A DNA stretch of 45,144 bases from Kribbella caucasensis (GCF_004361855.1 NZ_SNWQ01000039.1:1-45144); one strand, 5' to 3'. Counted from the first letter of the stretch, positions 32,470 to 41,605 are shown. Numbers and translations: made by a program. The notes: a model not told the origin generated them from the sequence alone.

Positions 32470-33632
32470 GCAATGTAGTCGAAAGCCCCGTGACCGAGAC
32501 GGCTGCGGAGCCTGGGGCTCCACGCCGATCGGCAGCGATCGCCGTGATGGCAGTGTTCCTGGCTCTGGCCGTCGCGGCGGCCCTGGTCGGCAGCGACCAG
32601 TTCAACCGGAAGCCGTCAACAACCGACGGTGATTTCACCGGCGAGACGGTGGAAGTGATGATTCCGCTGGCGGCCGGCGGCGGGACTGACACCTGGGCCC
32701 GCTTCGTGGGTCAGGAGATGATGCGCGCCGTGCCTGGTCAGCCCGGCTTCGCGCCGGTCAACGACGAGGGCGGCGAAGGGATCATCGGCACCAACAGGTT
32801 CGCGAGATCGGCGCCCAAGGATGGCACCGAGGTGCTCGTCAGCACCGCGACCACCGTCGTTCCTTGGGTCCTGCGACGGACTGAGGTGAAGTACGACTTC
32901 AACTCCCTGGTCCCACTCGTTGCCAACGGCACCGGTGGCGCGGTCTACGCCCGCTCCGCAGCCGGCGTACGGGGAGTCCGGGACCTGATCAACAGGGATC
33001 ACCCGCTCACCTTCGGTGGGATCAGCGCTACCGGCCTGGATCTGACGACCTTGGTCGCCTTCGACCTCCTGGGCGTCAGGGTGAAGGCGGTGTTCGGCTT
33101 CGAGGGCCGCGGACCGGTCAACCTGGCCCTCCAGCGCGGCGAGGTGGATTTGGACTACCAGACCACGTCAGCCTGGCCGTCCGCGGTCAAGTCGATCATT
33201 CAGGATGGTACGGCGGTGCCCCTGATGTCGTTCGGGCAACTGGACGCGAACGGCGAGGTGGTGCGGGATCCCAACTTCCCCAAGCTGCCGACAGTCCCGG
33301 AGGTCTACCGGCAACTGCGGGGCTCAGCACCCACGGGCCCGGCGTTTGAGGCGTACAAGACGCTACTGGGGCTGACCTACACCTACCAGAAGGCGATGTG
33401 GGTCCCGGCCGATACTCCGGTCGAGGCCGTCCACACACTACGGGCCGCCGCAGCGGAAGTAGGACAGGATCCCGGCTTCCGCAAGAAGGCCGACAAGGTG
33501 CTCGGCGGTTACCCGCTCGAAGCCGACGAGGCGTTGGCCGACCGGGTCCGCAACGCCTACACCGTGGACGAGAGCGTCCGCGGCTACATCCTCGACCTGC
33601 TCAGAACCCAGTACAACGTGAAGCTGGGCTGA
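32466..33632 (+). CDS. tctC: tripartite tricarboxylate transporter substrate-binding protein (TctC/Bug family)
   Basis: This encodes 388 residues. One N-terminal membrane helix (about residues 24-44) anchors it outside the cell. The mature domain begins VEVMIPLAAGGGTDTWARF, the hallmark of the Bug/TctC family, and continues with GIIGTNRFARSAPKDGTEVLV. It is about 60 residues longer than Gram-negative members because of the anchor. GGAGG lies ten bases before ATG 32466; GTG 32460 is an alternative. It captures the acid and passes it to the membrane subunits encoded next. Confidence 0.9.
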   Translation: MSNVVESPVTETAAEPGAPRRSAAIAVMAVFLALAVAAALVGSDQFNRKPSTTDGDFTGETVEVMIPLAAGGGTDTWARFVGQEMMRAVPGQPGFAPVNDEGGEGIIGTNRFARSAPKDGTEVLVSTATTVVPWVLRRTEVKYDFNSLVPLVANGTGGAVYARSAAGVRGVRDLINRDHPLTFGGISATGLDLTTLVAFDLLGVRVKAVFGFEGRGPVNLALQRGEVDLDYQTTSAWPSAVKSIIQDGTAVPLMSFGQLDANGEVVRDPNFPKLPTVPEVYRQLRGSAPTGPAFEAYKTLLGLTYTYQKAMWVPADTPVEAVHTLRAAAAEVGQDPGFRKKADKVLGGYPLEADEALADRVRNAYTVDESVRGYILDLLRTQYNVKLG

Positions 33633-33648
33633 AAGAAGGAGCATTCCC

Positions 33649-35628
33649 ATGGGCGAAGCTGCCTTGTCGGCCCTGGCATCGCTGACCGATCCGTCTCTGC
33701 TCGTCATGTTGCTCGTGGGTGTTGTGGCCGGCCTGGTGATCGGCCTCATCCCCGGACTTGGTGGTACTGGGGCGGTCGCCGTGCTCATGCCACTCACCTT
33801 CGGCATGGACGCACCTCAAGCGTTGGCCCTGCTGATCGGTGCTCTCGCGGTCGTTCACACCTCCGACACTGTCGCCGCCGTACTGCTGGGGGCTCCAGGA
33901 TCAGCATCGGCCAGTGTCACCATGCTGGACGGCTATGCGATGGCGAAGAAGGGACAAGCCGGCCGAGCCCTGACGCTGGCCTTCCTGTCGTCGATGGCTG
34001 GCGGGCTGCTCGGGGCTGTCGGTCTCACGCTCGCGATTCCGCTGGCGCGGCCATTGGTGCTGTCCTTCGGGAGTCCTGAACTGTTCATGCTGACCGTGCT
34101 CGGCGTCGCACTGGCCGCCGTGCTGTCGCGTGGCAACGTAGCGAAGGGATTGACTGCCGGACTGCTTGGACTCCTGCTGGGCATGGTCGGCACCTCGCCG
34201 ACGACGGCGGAGTACCGGTTCACCTTCGGCAGCCTCTTCCTCGGCGACGGGCTGTCGCTTGTCGCGGTCGCCCTCGGCGTCTTCGGGCTGGCTGAGATCG
34301 CGTCACGGGTTGGGCAGCGCGGGAAACCCGAGCAGATCGTCAAGGTCGGCGGCGGCTGGCTGGACGGCGTACGGGAGTGGCTGTCGCATTGGACCCATGT
34401 ACTGCGAGGTGCGCTCATCGGTATCTGGGCAGGGGTGCTGCCAGGTATCGGGGCAACCGCCGGCACGTGGCTCGCCTACGGCCAGGCCGTGGCGACCGCC
34501 AAGGACAAGAAGGAGTTCGGCAAAGGTGATCCTCGGGGCATCGTCGGCCCAGAGAGCGCCAACAACTCGGTCGAGGCGGGTGACCTCATCCCGACACTTC
34601 TGTTCGGCATTCCGGGCGGCGTGCCGGCGGCGATGCTGATGGGCATGCTGCTGACATACGGCGTGCAGCCAGGACCGTCGATTGTGACCGACCATCTGGA
34701 TCTGCTGTACCTGATCGTCTGGTCGTTCGCCATCGCGAGCGTGCTGGGCGCCCTGCTCTGCTTCCTGAGCACTCGTGGTCTGGCCCGGATCTCCCTGGTT
34801 CCCTTCGCTGTGCTCGGTCCTGGCCTCGTCGTGGTCATGCTGCTCGGAGCGTTCCAGGAGGGCGGTCAACTGGGTGACCTGTGGGTGATGCTGGCGCTTG
34901 GCGTTTTCGGCTGGCTGCTGAAGTCGACCGGGTTCCCGCGAGCTCCGTTCCTGATCGGCTTCGTCCTCGCGGTCCCGCTGGAGCGCTACTACTTCCTGAC
35001 CGACACCCTCAACGACGGCTTCGGGTGGCTCCTCAGGCCATGGGTCCTGGTCTTCCTTGCCGTGCTGCTGGCGCCCGCCGTGCTGCGTCTCGTGCGCGCC
35101 GTCCGCGCGCGACGCAACCTGGACCACGACGACGAGGATCGTCAGCCGCCGGCCGAGGAGGAAGGCGAACTCGCGGACTCGACGTGGTCGCTGTTCACCG
35201 CGTTCGGCGCGCTGGCGGTGTTCGCGATCGGCTTCCTCACCGCTGGTTCGTTCTCCGCAGAGGCGCGCCTGGTGCCACGCCTCATCTGCACACTCGGCCT
35301 GTTGGTCGGTGCCTACCTGGTCTGGCGGGAGCTGCGCCGTCGAACACGCCGGCCAGCCAGGCAGCCCGCGGAGGAAGTGCCCAAACTTGCTCCCGACGTC
35401 AAGGTCGCGGCGAGAACCTTCGCCTGGATGGCCACCTTCCTCCTGCTGGTGACACTCGGCGGCTACGTCGCGGCGCTTCTGCTGTTCGTTCCGGCCTTTC
35501 TGCTGTACGTCGCCCGCGCGCGTATACGTGTCGTAGTGGTCTACACGCTGGTGACCGCGGCATTGGTGGCGGTGCTGCCGTTACTCCTGCCAGTCCACCT
35601 GCCGACCGGCATCCTGCCGTCGTTCTGA
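33649..35628 (+). CDS. tctA: TctA-TctB fusion, membrane component of tripartite tricarboxylate transporter
   Basis: This encodes 659 residues. Residues 1-500 are TctA: GLIPGLGGTGAVAVLMPLTF, then VLLGAPGSASASVTMLDGYAMAKKG, and later GPESANNSVEAGDLIPTLLFGIPGG, with about 12 membrane segments. After an acidic linker (LDHDDEDRQPPAEEEGE) comes a 150-residue part with about four membrane helices (STWSLFTAFGALAVFAIGFLTAG...), the layout of the small subunit TctB. No separate tctB gene exists in the operon, so the fusion appears to supply both membrane subunits. Confidence 0.9.
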   Translation: MGEAALSALASLTDPSLLVMLLVGVVAGLVIGLIPGLGGTGAVAVLMPLTFGMDAPQALALLIGALAVVHTSDTVAAVLLGAPGSASASVTMLDGYAMAKKGQAGRALTLAFLSSMAGGLLGAVGLTLAIPLARPLVLSFGSPELFMLTVLGVALAAVLSRGNVAKGLTAGLLGLLLGMVGTSPTTAEYRFTFGSLFLGDGLSLVAVALGVFGLAEIASRVGQRGKPEQIVKVGGGWLDGVREWLSHWTHVLRGALIGIWAGVLPGIGATAGTWLAYGQAVATAKDKKEFGKGDPRGIVGPESANNSVEAGDLIPTLLFGIPGGVPAAMLMGMLLTYGVQPGPSIVTDHLDLLYLIVWSFAIASVLGALLCFLSTRGLARISLVPFAVLGPGLVVVMLLGAFQEGGQLGDLWVMLALGVFGWLLKSTGFPRAPFLIGFVLAVPLERYYFLTDTLNDGFGWLLRPWVLVFLAVLLAPAVLRLVRAVRARRNLDHDDEDRQPPAEEEGELADSTWSLFTAFGALAVFAIGFLTAGSFSAEARLVPRLICTLGLLVGAYLVWRELRRRTRRPARQPAEEVPKLAPDVKVAARTFAWMATFLLLVTLGGYVAALLLFVPAFLLYVARARIRVVVVYTLVTAALVAVLPLLLPVHLPTGILPSF

Positions 35629-35642
35629 GACGAGGAACATCC

Positions 35643-36020
35643 ATGACAGTGGTTATCGGATACTTCGGCGGCCCGGAGGGCAAAGCCGCGCTCCACCACG
35701 GCGCAATGGAAGCGCAGAATCACGGCCAGCGCCTCGTGGTGGTAGATGCCACACCCACGACTGGCTCTGACTCGGACGCCTTGCGGCAACTGGACCACGG
35801 TGGCATCGAGTATCAGCTGCACGAGGCGCGGCTGCCCGATCCGGCCGAGAATGTCCTGCAGGCAGCCCAAGAGCACTCGGCTTCGTTGATCGTCATCGGG
35901 TTACGCCATCGCAGCCCGGTCGGCAAACTCCTCCTGGGCAGCCATGCCCAGCGAGTCTTGCTCGAGGCCGACGTACCCGTTCTGGCAGTCAAGTCGCCAC
36001 CATCCGCGACAACTGGCTAG
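35643..36020 (+). CDS. universal stress protein (UspA family)
   Basis: This encodes 125 residues. The C-terminal GLRHRSPVGKLLLGSHAQRVL has the G-x2-G-x9-G(S) ATP-binding pattern, and it ends VPVLAVK. It lies 14 bases after the transporter gene with a GAGGAA ribosome site, so it is the last gene of the operon. USPs are often encoded with transporters and may modulate them. The N-terminal Walker-like segment is short compared with typical 140-residue members. Confidence 0.88.
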   Translation: MTVVIGYFGGPEGKAALHHGAMEAQNHGQRLVVVDATPTTGSDSDALRQLDHGGIEYQLHEARLPDPAENVLQAAQEHSASLIVIGLRHRSPVGKLLLGSHAQRVLLEADVPVLAVKSPPSATTG

Positions 36021-36087
36021 CGCCCCCCGCCGCGGCAGGCAATCAGTCAATCGGAGATCTGGTTGTTCCACATGCGGAAGACGGTGC

Positions 36088-36387
36088 GACGACGCCATCC
36101 TCGTCCACAACACCTGCAACATCCCCCTGTCGAGCCAGGTGACAGGCAAGACGACGCCTTTGACGACGTCCCAAGCAGCAGACCTGGCCAAGACCTCGGG
36201 TCCTCGCGGAGCAATCTACGTCGTCAAGGGAGAGCGCGTTTTCCAGCGTGGCGGCTCCTACATTGTCCAGGACACCACAGCCCACAGTGGCGGGGTGTGG
36301 AAGATCGCGACGTCGGTCAAGGAGCTGGGCTCCAAGAACACGCGCACGGCGACGACCGACGCGCTTCTCAACGTGATCGGGAGATGA
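36088..36387 (+). pseudogene. orphan polymorphic-toxin C-terminal tip (Ntox21-like)
   Basis: The reading begins inside a frame with CDDAILVHN, a motif that closes the pre-toxin/HINT-type region of secreted polymorphic toxins. It continues VTGKTTPLTTSQAADLAK, then YIVQDTTAHSGGVWKIA and LGSKNTRTATTDALLNVIG, stopping at 36387. The order of motifs matches the Ntox21-type nuclease tip found at the C-terminus of large Rhs/WXG/Tc-type toxins. All N-terminal delivery domains are missing, and no start codon with a ribosome site precedes it. It looks like a displaced toxin cassette that could be recombined onto another toxin gene. Confidence 0.65.
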
Positions 36388-36669
36388 CTGTGAACTCTGA
36401 AGACGAGTACTGGTCGATCGATTTCCTCGGAGTCGATGAACAGAAGGCATCCGCGATCATTGAGGAGGTGGAGCGGCTCGGGCTGGCGACGTCAGCAATC
36501 GCCGCTTGACCCTGATTCGTTCCTTACCCTCCACCTCGACGTCGACACGGTGATGGCTCTCGACGCAGCCCTGGCGACCTCTCAGCCCAGCGACGACATA
36601 TCGAGGGCCGTTGACTCCATTCGTGAGGCCTTTTCCCACTGGATCTCAACGAGGGACAACCGGCAGTGA
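36384..36669 (+). pseudogene. putative immunity protein of the toxin tip, one frameshift
   Basis: The ATG at 36384 overlaps the toxin stop (ATGA), as in toxin-immunity pairs. The first frame gives NSEDEYWSIDFLGVDEQKAS and stops after AIIEEVERLGLATSAIAA. A one-base shift near 36500 gives continuous sequence with DSFLTLHLDVDTVMALDAAL and ends at 36669. Corrected, it is about 94 residues, acidic, as expected of a small cytoplasmic immunity protein. The role is inferred from position. Confidence 0.5.
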
Positions 36670-36987
36670 CCTGCTCCGCTTCGCTGCCCAGTTGCTGGTC
36701 GCCTGCCTGGTGAGCTGGGCTACGCTGCTTTCCAGTGCGGCAGGGCGCACCGGTGTTTGGCGTGCCCGGGTGCCACCATCACGTCGGGCTACGCCGCCGA
36801 TGCGGTCTACCCTCCGCTCGAGCATGTCGAGGTGCACCCGGCCACGCTTGCTCGTGGGGTTGAGGCAGCCGACGGGGATCGCTTGTCGCGTCTGGGCGGC
36901 CGCGTCAGCCCGACCGTCTTGGGCTTCACTTCTCGCCACCCGGTGCGACGGCCACAGACATAAGAAGCCGTGTCCGGTTGGGGTACG
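36670..36987. other. no gene seen between toxin remnant and tni module
   Basis: Overlapping short frames exist on both strands but none has a recognisable product. It is probably a scar between the cargo and the transposition genes. Confidence 0.35.
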
Positions 36988-37010
36988 CCCCAGCACCACA
37001 CGTGCTGGGG
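36988..37010. terminator. strong GC hairpin left of the res-like site
   Basis: CCCCAGCAC (36988-36996) and GTGCTGGGG (37002-37010) form a perfect 9-bp stem with a 5-base loop. It is placed between the cargo and the resolvase promoter, so it probably insulates the tni genes from cargo transcription. Confidence 0.6.
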
Positions 37011-37020
37011 ACCGAGGAGC

Positions 37021-37087
37021 GTCAGGATAGAGTCCTAAGTCGACTTTCTTGACGCATGTCTGCTGAGTTCTTAGAGTCCATCCTGAC
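37021..37087. repeat. res-like imperfect palindrome upstream of tniR
   Basis: GTCAGGATAGAGTCCTAAG (37021-37039) is an imperfect inverse of CTTAGAGTCCATCCTGAC (37070-37087). The 67-bp structure ends 27 bases before the resolvase start, exactly where a res site is expected. Its spacer (CGACTTTCTTGACGCATGTC...) may hold further resolvase subsites. It may overlap the resolvase promoter. Confidence 0.6.
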
Positions 37088-37114
37088 ATTTCGGGATGCG
37101 AAGGGAACCGGAGC

Positions 37115-37693
37115 ATGCGAGTCGGCTATATCAGGGTCAGCGGCGTCGACCAGAACACCGTGCGGCAGCTCGACGGGATCGAGGTCGAGCGGACGTTTAC
37201 CGACAAGGCGTCCGGGAAGGACGCCGCCCGGCCGAAGCTGGACGAGATGCTGGCGTTCGTCCGCGCCGGCGACACGGTGATCGTGCACTCGATGGATCGG
37301 CTCGCGCGCAACCTCGACGATCTGCGCCGCATCGTACGCACCCTGACGGGCAAGGGGGTGCGGGTGGAGTTCGTCAAGGAGAGCCTCACCTTCACCGGCG
37401 AGGACTCGCCGATGGCGACGCTGCTGCTGTCGGTGATGGGCGCCTTCGCCGAGTTCGAGCGCGCCCTGATCCTCGAACGCCAGCGCGAGGGCATCGCCGC
37501 GGCCAGACAGCGCGGCGTCTACACCGGCCGCAAACCCGCCCTCACCCCCGAGCAGGCGGGCCAGTTGCGTGAGCGCGCCGCCGCCGGTGAGCGGAAATCC
37601 GCGCTGGCCAAGGAATTCGGCATCAGCCGCGAAACCGTCTACAGCTACCTGCGGACCGCAGGCGCCGCAGGTGTCACGGCTGTCACTGGCTGA
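37115..37693 (+). CDS. tniR: TniR-like serine resolvase
   Basis: This encodes 192 residues, standard resolvase length. The catalytic domain begins VGYIRVSGVDQNTVRQL with Ser in RVSG and continues HSMDRLARNLDDLRRIV. The C-terminal helix-turn-helix is KSALAKEFGISRETVYSYL. GAAGGGAA precedes the ATG at 37115. It converges on tniQ with an 11-base overlap of the 3' ends. It would resolve cointegrates formed by TniA/TniB/TniQ at the adjacent res-like site. Confidence 0.92.
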   Translation: MRVGYIRVSGVDQNTVRQLDGIEVERTFTDKASGKDAARPKLDEMLAFVRAGDTVIVHSMDRLARNLDDLRRIVRTLTGKGVRVEFVKESLTFTGEDSPMATLLLSVMGAFAEFERALILERQREGIAAARQRGVYTGRKPALTPEQAGQLRERAAAGERKSALAKEFGISRETVYSYLRTAGAAGVTAVTG

Positions 37694-38888
37694 GTCGCTC
37701 CGGGCGGAGGAACTCCGCAGGGATGCCAGCCTGGCTGATCAGGAAGTGGAGCTGTTTGGCGAAGTTGGCGGGGCTGGGGTCGAACGCGGTGAGGAGCCGC
37801 AGCAGGTGGCCAGCGGGTTCGGGGCCGGTGCGGGCCGTGGCGAGCCAGGCGTCGACGGCCGTGGTGAGGTCCGGCACGGCCATCCGGGGGCGGGGGTCGT
37901 CGCCGTCGTAGACGCGCTCGTGCGGCGGTTCGGCCAGCGCCGAGCCGAGGGTCCCCCGTGGGGCGATGCGCCGGTCGGCGGCCAGTCGCAGCGCGACCGC
38001 GGCGGCGTGCAGCATCGCCTCCTGGAGCGGCCAGTCGAGCTGTTCGTACGGGCGCCACACGGTCAGACCAGCGCGTACGGGACGACCGGTGGCCTGCCAG
38101 ACGCGCTCCAGGGTGAGGCGGGAACGGACGCCGACCCGCGACAGCGACATGCTCACCTCGTCCAACAGAGTGCGCAGCAGCCGGAACCACACGCCAACGT
38201 GCACCGCGCGGCCGGGCAGCGTGACCATGCCGGTGGTCACGCCCTCGTGCGTGCGGCGGTCGAGCTCGACGACAAGCGGATCCACCGATGCCGGTATCAG
38301 CGGGGCCAAGCCATGCGCGGCCAGGTTGACGTCGCGTTCGGGCTCGAGCCGGCAGGCGTGCGTTGCGCAGCCGGTCATGATCGGCAGCCGCCACATCAGC
38401 GCGGTGCCGCGCTGTGGATCCTTCGCGCACTCCGGGCAGACCCGGCGCAGCGGGTGCGCGGGCAGCCAGGGGCCGCGCCACGTCCTGAATCGCTGCGCTG
38501 TGTTGCACCCTGCTTCGCCGGGGGCCAGGAGCACGGAGTCCTGGCGGACGTAGGTGTCGAACACCGCCTGGCGATGGTCGCCGGCGTCGAGCGTGTCGGT
38601 CAGCCAGGGCACCCATCCGGCCATCGTCATCCGCCGCAGCTCGCCCGGCGGCACGCCGGTGCGCTCGCCCAGCGCCGTGAGCACCGCGGTGGGCGGATCC
38701 CAGTCCAGGCTCGCCGCTTCGGCATCGCCCAGCAGTGCCGAGGCCGAGCCAAGGTTGTGCCGCAGCAGGACCGCCACCGACATGCCGTAGAGCCGGGCGG
38801 TCCGCTCCAACCAGGACGACAACGCCTCGCCCGGTTCGGGACGCGGGTGCAGCGGCCACCGCTTCCCACCGTGGCGGTGTGTGCTCAC
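37683..38888 (-). CDS. tniQ: TniQ-like transposition protein
   Basis: This encodes 401 residues. LHPRPEPGEALSSWLERTARLYGMS at the N-terminus is the characteristic TniQ domain start. Cys residues in RRVCPECAKDP and CATHACRL form the zinc-binding part. The GTG at 38888 overlaps the tniB stop (GTGA). TniQ helps target selection and assembly of the transposition complex in Tn5053/Tn7-like systems. The operon order is tniA, tniB, tniQ. Confidence 0.88.
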   Translation of the reverse strand: MSTHRHGGKRWPLHPRPEPGEALSSWLERTARLYGMSVAVLLRHNLGSASALLGDAEAASLDWDPPTAVLTALGERTGVPPGELRRMTMAGWVPWLTDTLDAGDHRQAVFDTYVRQDSVLLAPGEAGCNTAQRFRTWRGPWLPAHPLRRVCPECAKDPQRGTALMWRLPIMTGCATHACRLEPERDVNLAAHGLAPLIPASVDPLVVELDRRTHEGVTTGMVTLPGRAVHVGVWFRLLRTLLDEVSMSLSRVGVRSRLTLERVWQATGRPVRAGLTVWRPYEQLDWPLQEAMLHAAAVALRLAADRRIAPRGTLGSALAEPPHERVYDGDDPRPRMAVPDLTTAVDAWLATARTGPEPAGHLLRLLTAFDPSPANFAKQLHFLISQAGIPAEFLRPERLSQ

Positions 38889-39805
38889 GCCAGTTCGCGC
38901 TCGAACAGCCGGCGCCGCTCGCTGGGGCCGGCGTAGTCGGCCATCAGCAGGGTGCGCTGGTTGATGGCCTCCTCGCCGGACTCGATCGCGGCGACCGCGG
39001 CGTCGGTTAGTAGGTGCGCCAGCTCGCCGATGGTGCCCTCGCTGCGAGTGAGCAGATAGCCGGCCATCTCGCTGGTCGCGATTGGCGAGTGCCGGCGCAG
39101 CGGGAACGCGGCGGCGAAGCTGGCCAGCAGCGAGCAGGCGTCCTCGTCGGGCTCCCAGCGCGGCAGCGTAAACGGCTGGAACCGGTTCTCCAACTGGTCA
39201 TCGGAGCGGATCGCCAGGTAGGCGTCCCGGGTGCCGACACCGACCAGCGGGATCCGCAGCTCATTGCCCAGGAACCGAAGCAGGTTCAGAAACTCCCGGC
39301 GAGCCTCGCCGCGCCCGGCCAGGACGTTGTGCAGCTCGTCGATCACCAGGACACGAACGCCGACCGCCCGAAGCAGACCCAGCGCGAGCTGCTCCTGCTC
39401 GGGCACCCGTTGCCGGGGCCGCAGCGGTGCGCCGGTTGCGGCCAGCAGCGCGGTATAGAAGCGGCCTACCGACGGCTCGGACGGCATCTGCACCGCCAGC
39501 ACCGGGATCTCCTCCCGGTCCGGGCGCGACACCAGCGGGTGAGAGCGGCGGAACTTCTCGATGATCATCGACTTGCCGTTGTTGGTCGGCCCGATCAGCA
39601 ACAGGTTCGGCATCCGCTGCTTGGCCGGCCAGGTCAGCATCGTCTCCAGCCGCCTCAGCGCCTCGGTCGCGCGTGGGTAACCGATCCACCGGTCCGCCCG
39701 CACGTACCGCAGCCGTTCCTCATCGGGCAGCCACGCGATCCGCTGCGCCGACGGACGCAGGTGCGACAGCTCCACGGATCCGTCCTCAGCGTCCATGCTG
39801 GTCAC
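38885..39805 (-). CDS. tniB: TniB-like AAA+ ATPase
   Basis: This encodes 306 residues from GTG 39805, which overlaps the tniA stop (GTGA); ATG 39796 is an alternative. Walker A is LIGPTNNGKSMI and Walker B VLVIDELHN, followed by a sensor-like VGVGTRDAY. The N-terminal RADRWIGYPRATEALRRLETML region is typical of TniB. It regulates target DNA use by TniA, as MuB does for MuA. Confidence 0.92.
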   Translation of the reverse strand: MTSMDAEDGSVELSHLRPSAQRIAWLPDEERLRYVRADRWIGYPRATEALRRLETMLTWPAKQRMPNLLLIGPTNNGKSMIIEKFRRSHPLVSRPDREEIPVLAVQMPSEPSVGRFYTALLAATGAPLRPRQRVPEQEQLALGLLRAVGVRVLVIDELHNVLAGRGEARREFLNLLRFLGNELRIPLVGVGTRDAYLAIRSDDQLENRFQPFTLPRWEPDEDACSLLASFAAAFPLRRHSPIATSEMAGYLLTRSEGTIGELAHLLTDAAVAAIESGEEAINQRTLLMADYAGPSERRRLFERELA

Positions 39806-41466
39806 CACTGTTCGATCACCTCGAACGGCGCCGCGGCGACAACGCCGGGATCGGACTTCGGTGGATCCGGCACCGGGGCCGTGGTGTGGCTCCTGGGCGG
39901 GTTCGATCTGCGGCGTTCGGTGTTGCGGCGAGCCTTGCGACTGGTGGTTGCGGCTTCCTCGGTGATCTCTCGCATCCGGCCCACCATTGCGAACAGGGCG
40001 TTCTCGTCGACCTCGGCGCGGCCCAGCTCCCGTAACCGGGCGACGGCGGCCTGCTGCTCCCACACGCTGATCGCCGGCCGCGACCACGTCCGGTACGGCA
40101 CCTCCACGTACGTCGTGCCCTCGGGGTCCAGCGCCCAGATCCGGGAGATGTCGCGCGGGTCGCGGCGCAGCACGAACCTCCCCAGCCGCTCCCGGCGGGC
40201 GATCCACGGCTTGAGCGCGTCGCAGTAGTACTGCACGTGATCGATCTGAAAACCGGTCCGGGTCAGCGATCTGCGGAGCACCGGCAGGAAGTCGACCAGG
40301 AACGCGGTCTCGTTCGTCACCGTGATGGCCGGCCCGGCCTCGGCGACCCGCTCCGCCCACACCCCGGCCGGAGTCCTTCCGCCCAGGCCCTCGTGGGGCT
40401 CGCCGTGGTAGCAGGCTGTGGCCAACGCGAGCCAGCGCTGCAGTTCCCGCAGTGTCAGAACGGCCTTCGCGTCGCTGTCGTAGTCGCCGCGCTCACCGGT
40501 GTTGGAGAACGTGGTGCCCGGCAACTCGTGCAGCATCCGCATCATCGTGCCGATCAACCGCTCCACGATCCCACCGAAGTGCGGCCGGCCCGGTGGCCGG
40601 TAGTTGATCCGGATCCCGTGTTGGTCACAGCCGCGGCGCAGCGCCTCGCTCTTGAACTCCGCGGCATTGTCCACATACAGCTCACCGGGCTTGCCACTCA
40701 TCGGCCACACCGCATCCACCCCGAGCCCTTCCAGCCAGGCCCGCTTGTCGATCGCCATATGCGCCAGGCACAACCCGACCGAGGTCGCCGACGGCGCCTC
40801 CAACGTCACCACCAGCCCGGGCACACACCGGCTCGCCTCGTCGATCGCCGCCGTCACATACGGGCGGCCGATCGGCATCCGGTGCCGCTCGTCGACCACG
40901 ATCACATCCGCCGGCGTGTGGTCGATCTGCACCCGCTCCAGCACACCCGTCACCGGCGGGGGAGCCCCACCGGCCGACTGACGGGCCCGAGCCACGTCCC
41001 GACCCTCCCGCGCGGTCGTGGCCTTCACCGGCTCCAGCCTCGCGATCCGCCGCTGTACCGCGCCCCGCGAGGGGGGACGCACCCCCCGCGCCTTGCACTC
41101 CCACGAGATCTCCCGGCAGATCGACGCCACCGACCGGCGCTGCCTGGTCAGATACCGCGTCCGCAGCACACTCCGGACCACCGCCTCCACCTCGTCGGCA
41201 AGCCGCTCACCACCCCGGCCCCCACTCGACTTGCCTGGCAGCAGATCCGACGCCAGCCCCTCGCCGGCCCGCCAGCGCTTCACCAGCACATACACCTGCC
41301 GCCGCGACACCCCCAACTCGGCGGCGGCCTCATCGGCAGCCGCCACACTCACCCGATCCCGCTGAGCAAGCCGGCCGATCACTCCGGCACGCCGGACCGC
41401 CAGCTCCCACCGAGCCGCATCCGCGCTCAGCACACCCCGTTCCACCACCGCCTGGTCGTCGGCCAT
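39802..41466 (-). CDS. tniA: TniA-like DDE transposase (Mu/integrase fold)
   Basis: This encodes 554 residues. N-terminal helix-turn-helix units are DEAAAELGVSRRQVYVLVKRW and a second winged region. The DDE core has Asp in VQIDHTPADVIVVD, Asp in LYVDNAAEFKS and Glu in HFGGIVERLIGTM. The beta-barrel C-terminus (GRFVLRRDPRDISRIWALDPEG) follows. The ATG at 41466 is chosen; the frame is open upstream through the transposon-end repeats. It catalyses strand transfer in the Tn5053-like element. Confidence 0.93.
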   Translation of the reverse strand: MADDQAVVERGVLSADAARWELAVRRAGVIGRLAQRDRVSVAAADEAAAELGVSRRQVYVLVKRWRAGEGLASDLLPGKSSGGRGGERLADEVEAVVRSVLRTRYLTRQRRSVASICREISWECKARGVRPPSRGAVQRRIARLEPVKATTAREGRDVARARQSAGGAPPPVTGVLERVQIDHTPADVIVVDERHRMPIGRPYVTAAIDEASRCVPGLVVTLEAPSATSVGLCLAHMAIDKRAWLEGLGVDAVWPMSGKPGELYVDNAAEFKSEALRRGCDQHGIRINYRPPGRPHFGGIVERLIGTMMRMLHELPGTTFSNTGERGDYDSDAKAVLTLRELQRWLALATACYHGEPHEGLGGRTPAGVWAERVAEAGPAITVTNETAFLVDFLPVLRRSLTRTGFQIDHVQYYCDALKPWIARRERLGRFVLRRDPRDISRIWALDPEGTTYVEVPYRTWSRPAISVWEQQAAVARLRELGRAEVDENALFAMVGRMREITEEAATTSRKARRNTERRRSNPPRSHTTAPVPDPPKSDPGVVAAAPFEVIEQW

Positions 41467-41514
41467 TCCGCAATCCCCACCGTCGTGAACACCAGTACGA
41501 GCAGAACGCACCCC

Positions 41515-41605
41515 GGTGCAGACGAGTTCGCGACACGCCGACGTTCCAAAGCCGCCTGCAAACACACCCCAACTACCCGGCCACCAGCGCAGACGAGTTC
41601 GGACA
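41515..41605 (-). repeat. right transposase-binding-type repeats
   Basis: GTGCAGACGAGTTCGCGACA (41517-41536) and GCAGACGAGTTCGGACA (41589-41605) share a 13-base core, GCAGACGAGTTCG. The inverse of that core lies at the left end (24793-24811). They lie between tniA and the presumed right terminus. Confidence 0.6.

Noticed and set aside
31276..32523. A 415-codon minus-strand frame opposite the PrpF gene
   Set aside because: PrpF motifs are unmistakable on the plus strand. The antisense frame is His/Arg-rich with no domain.
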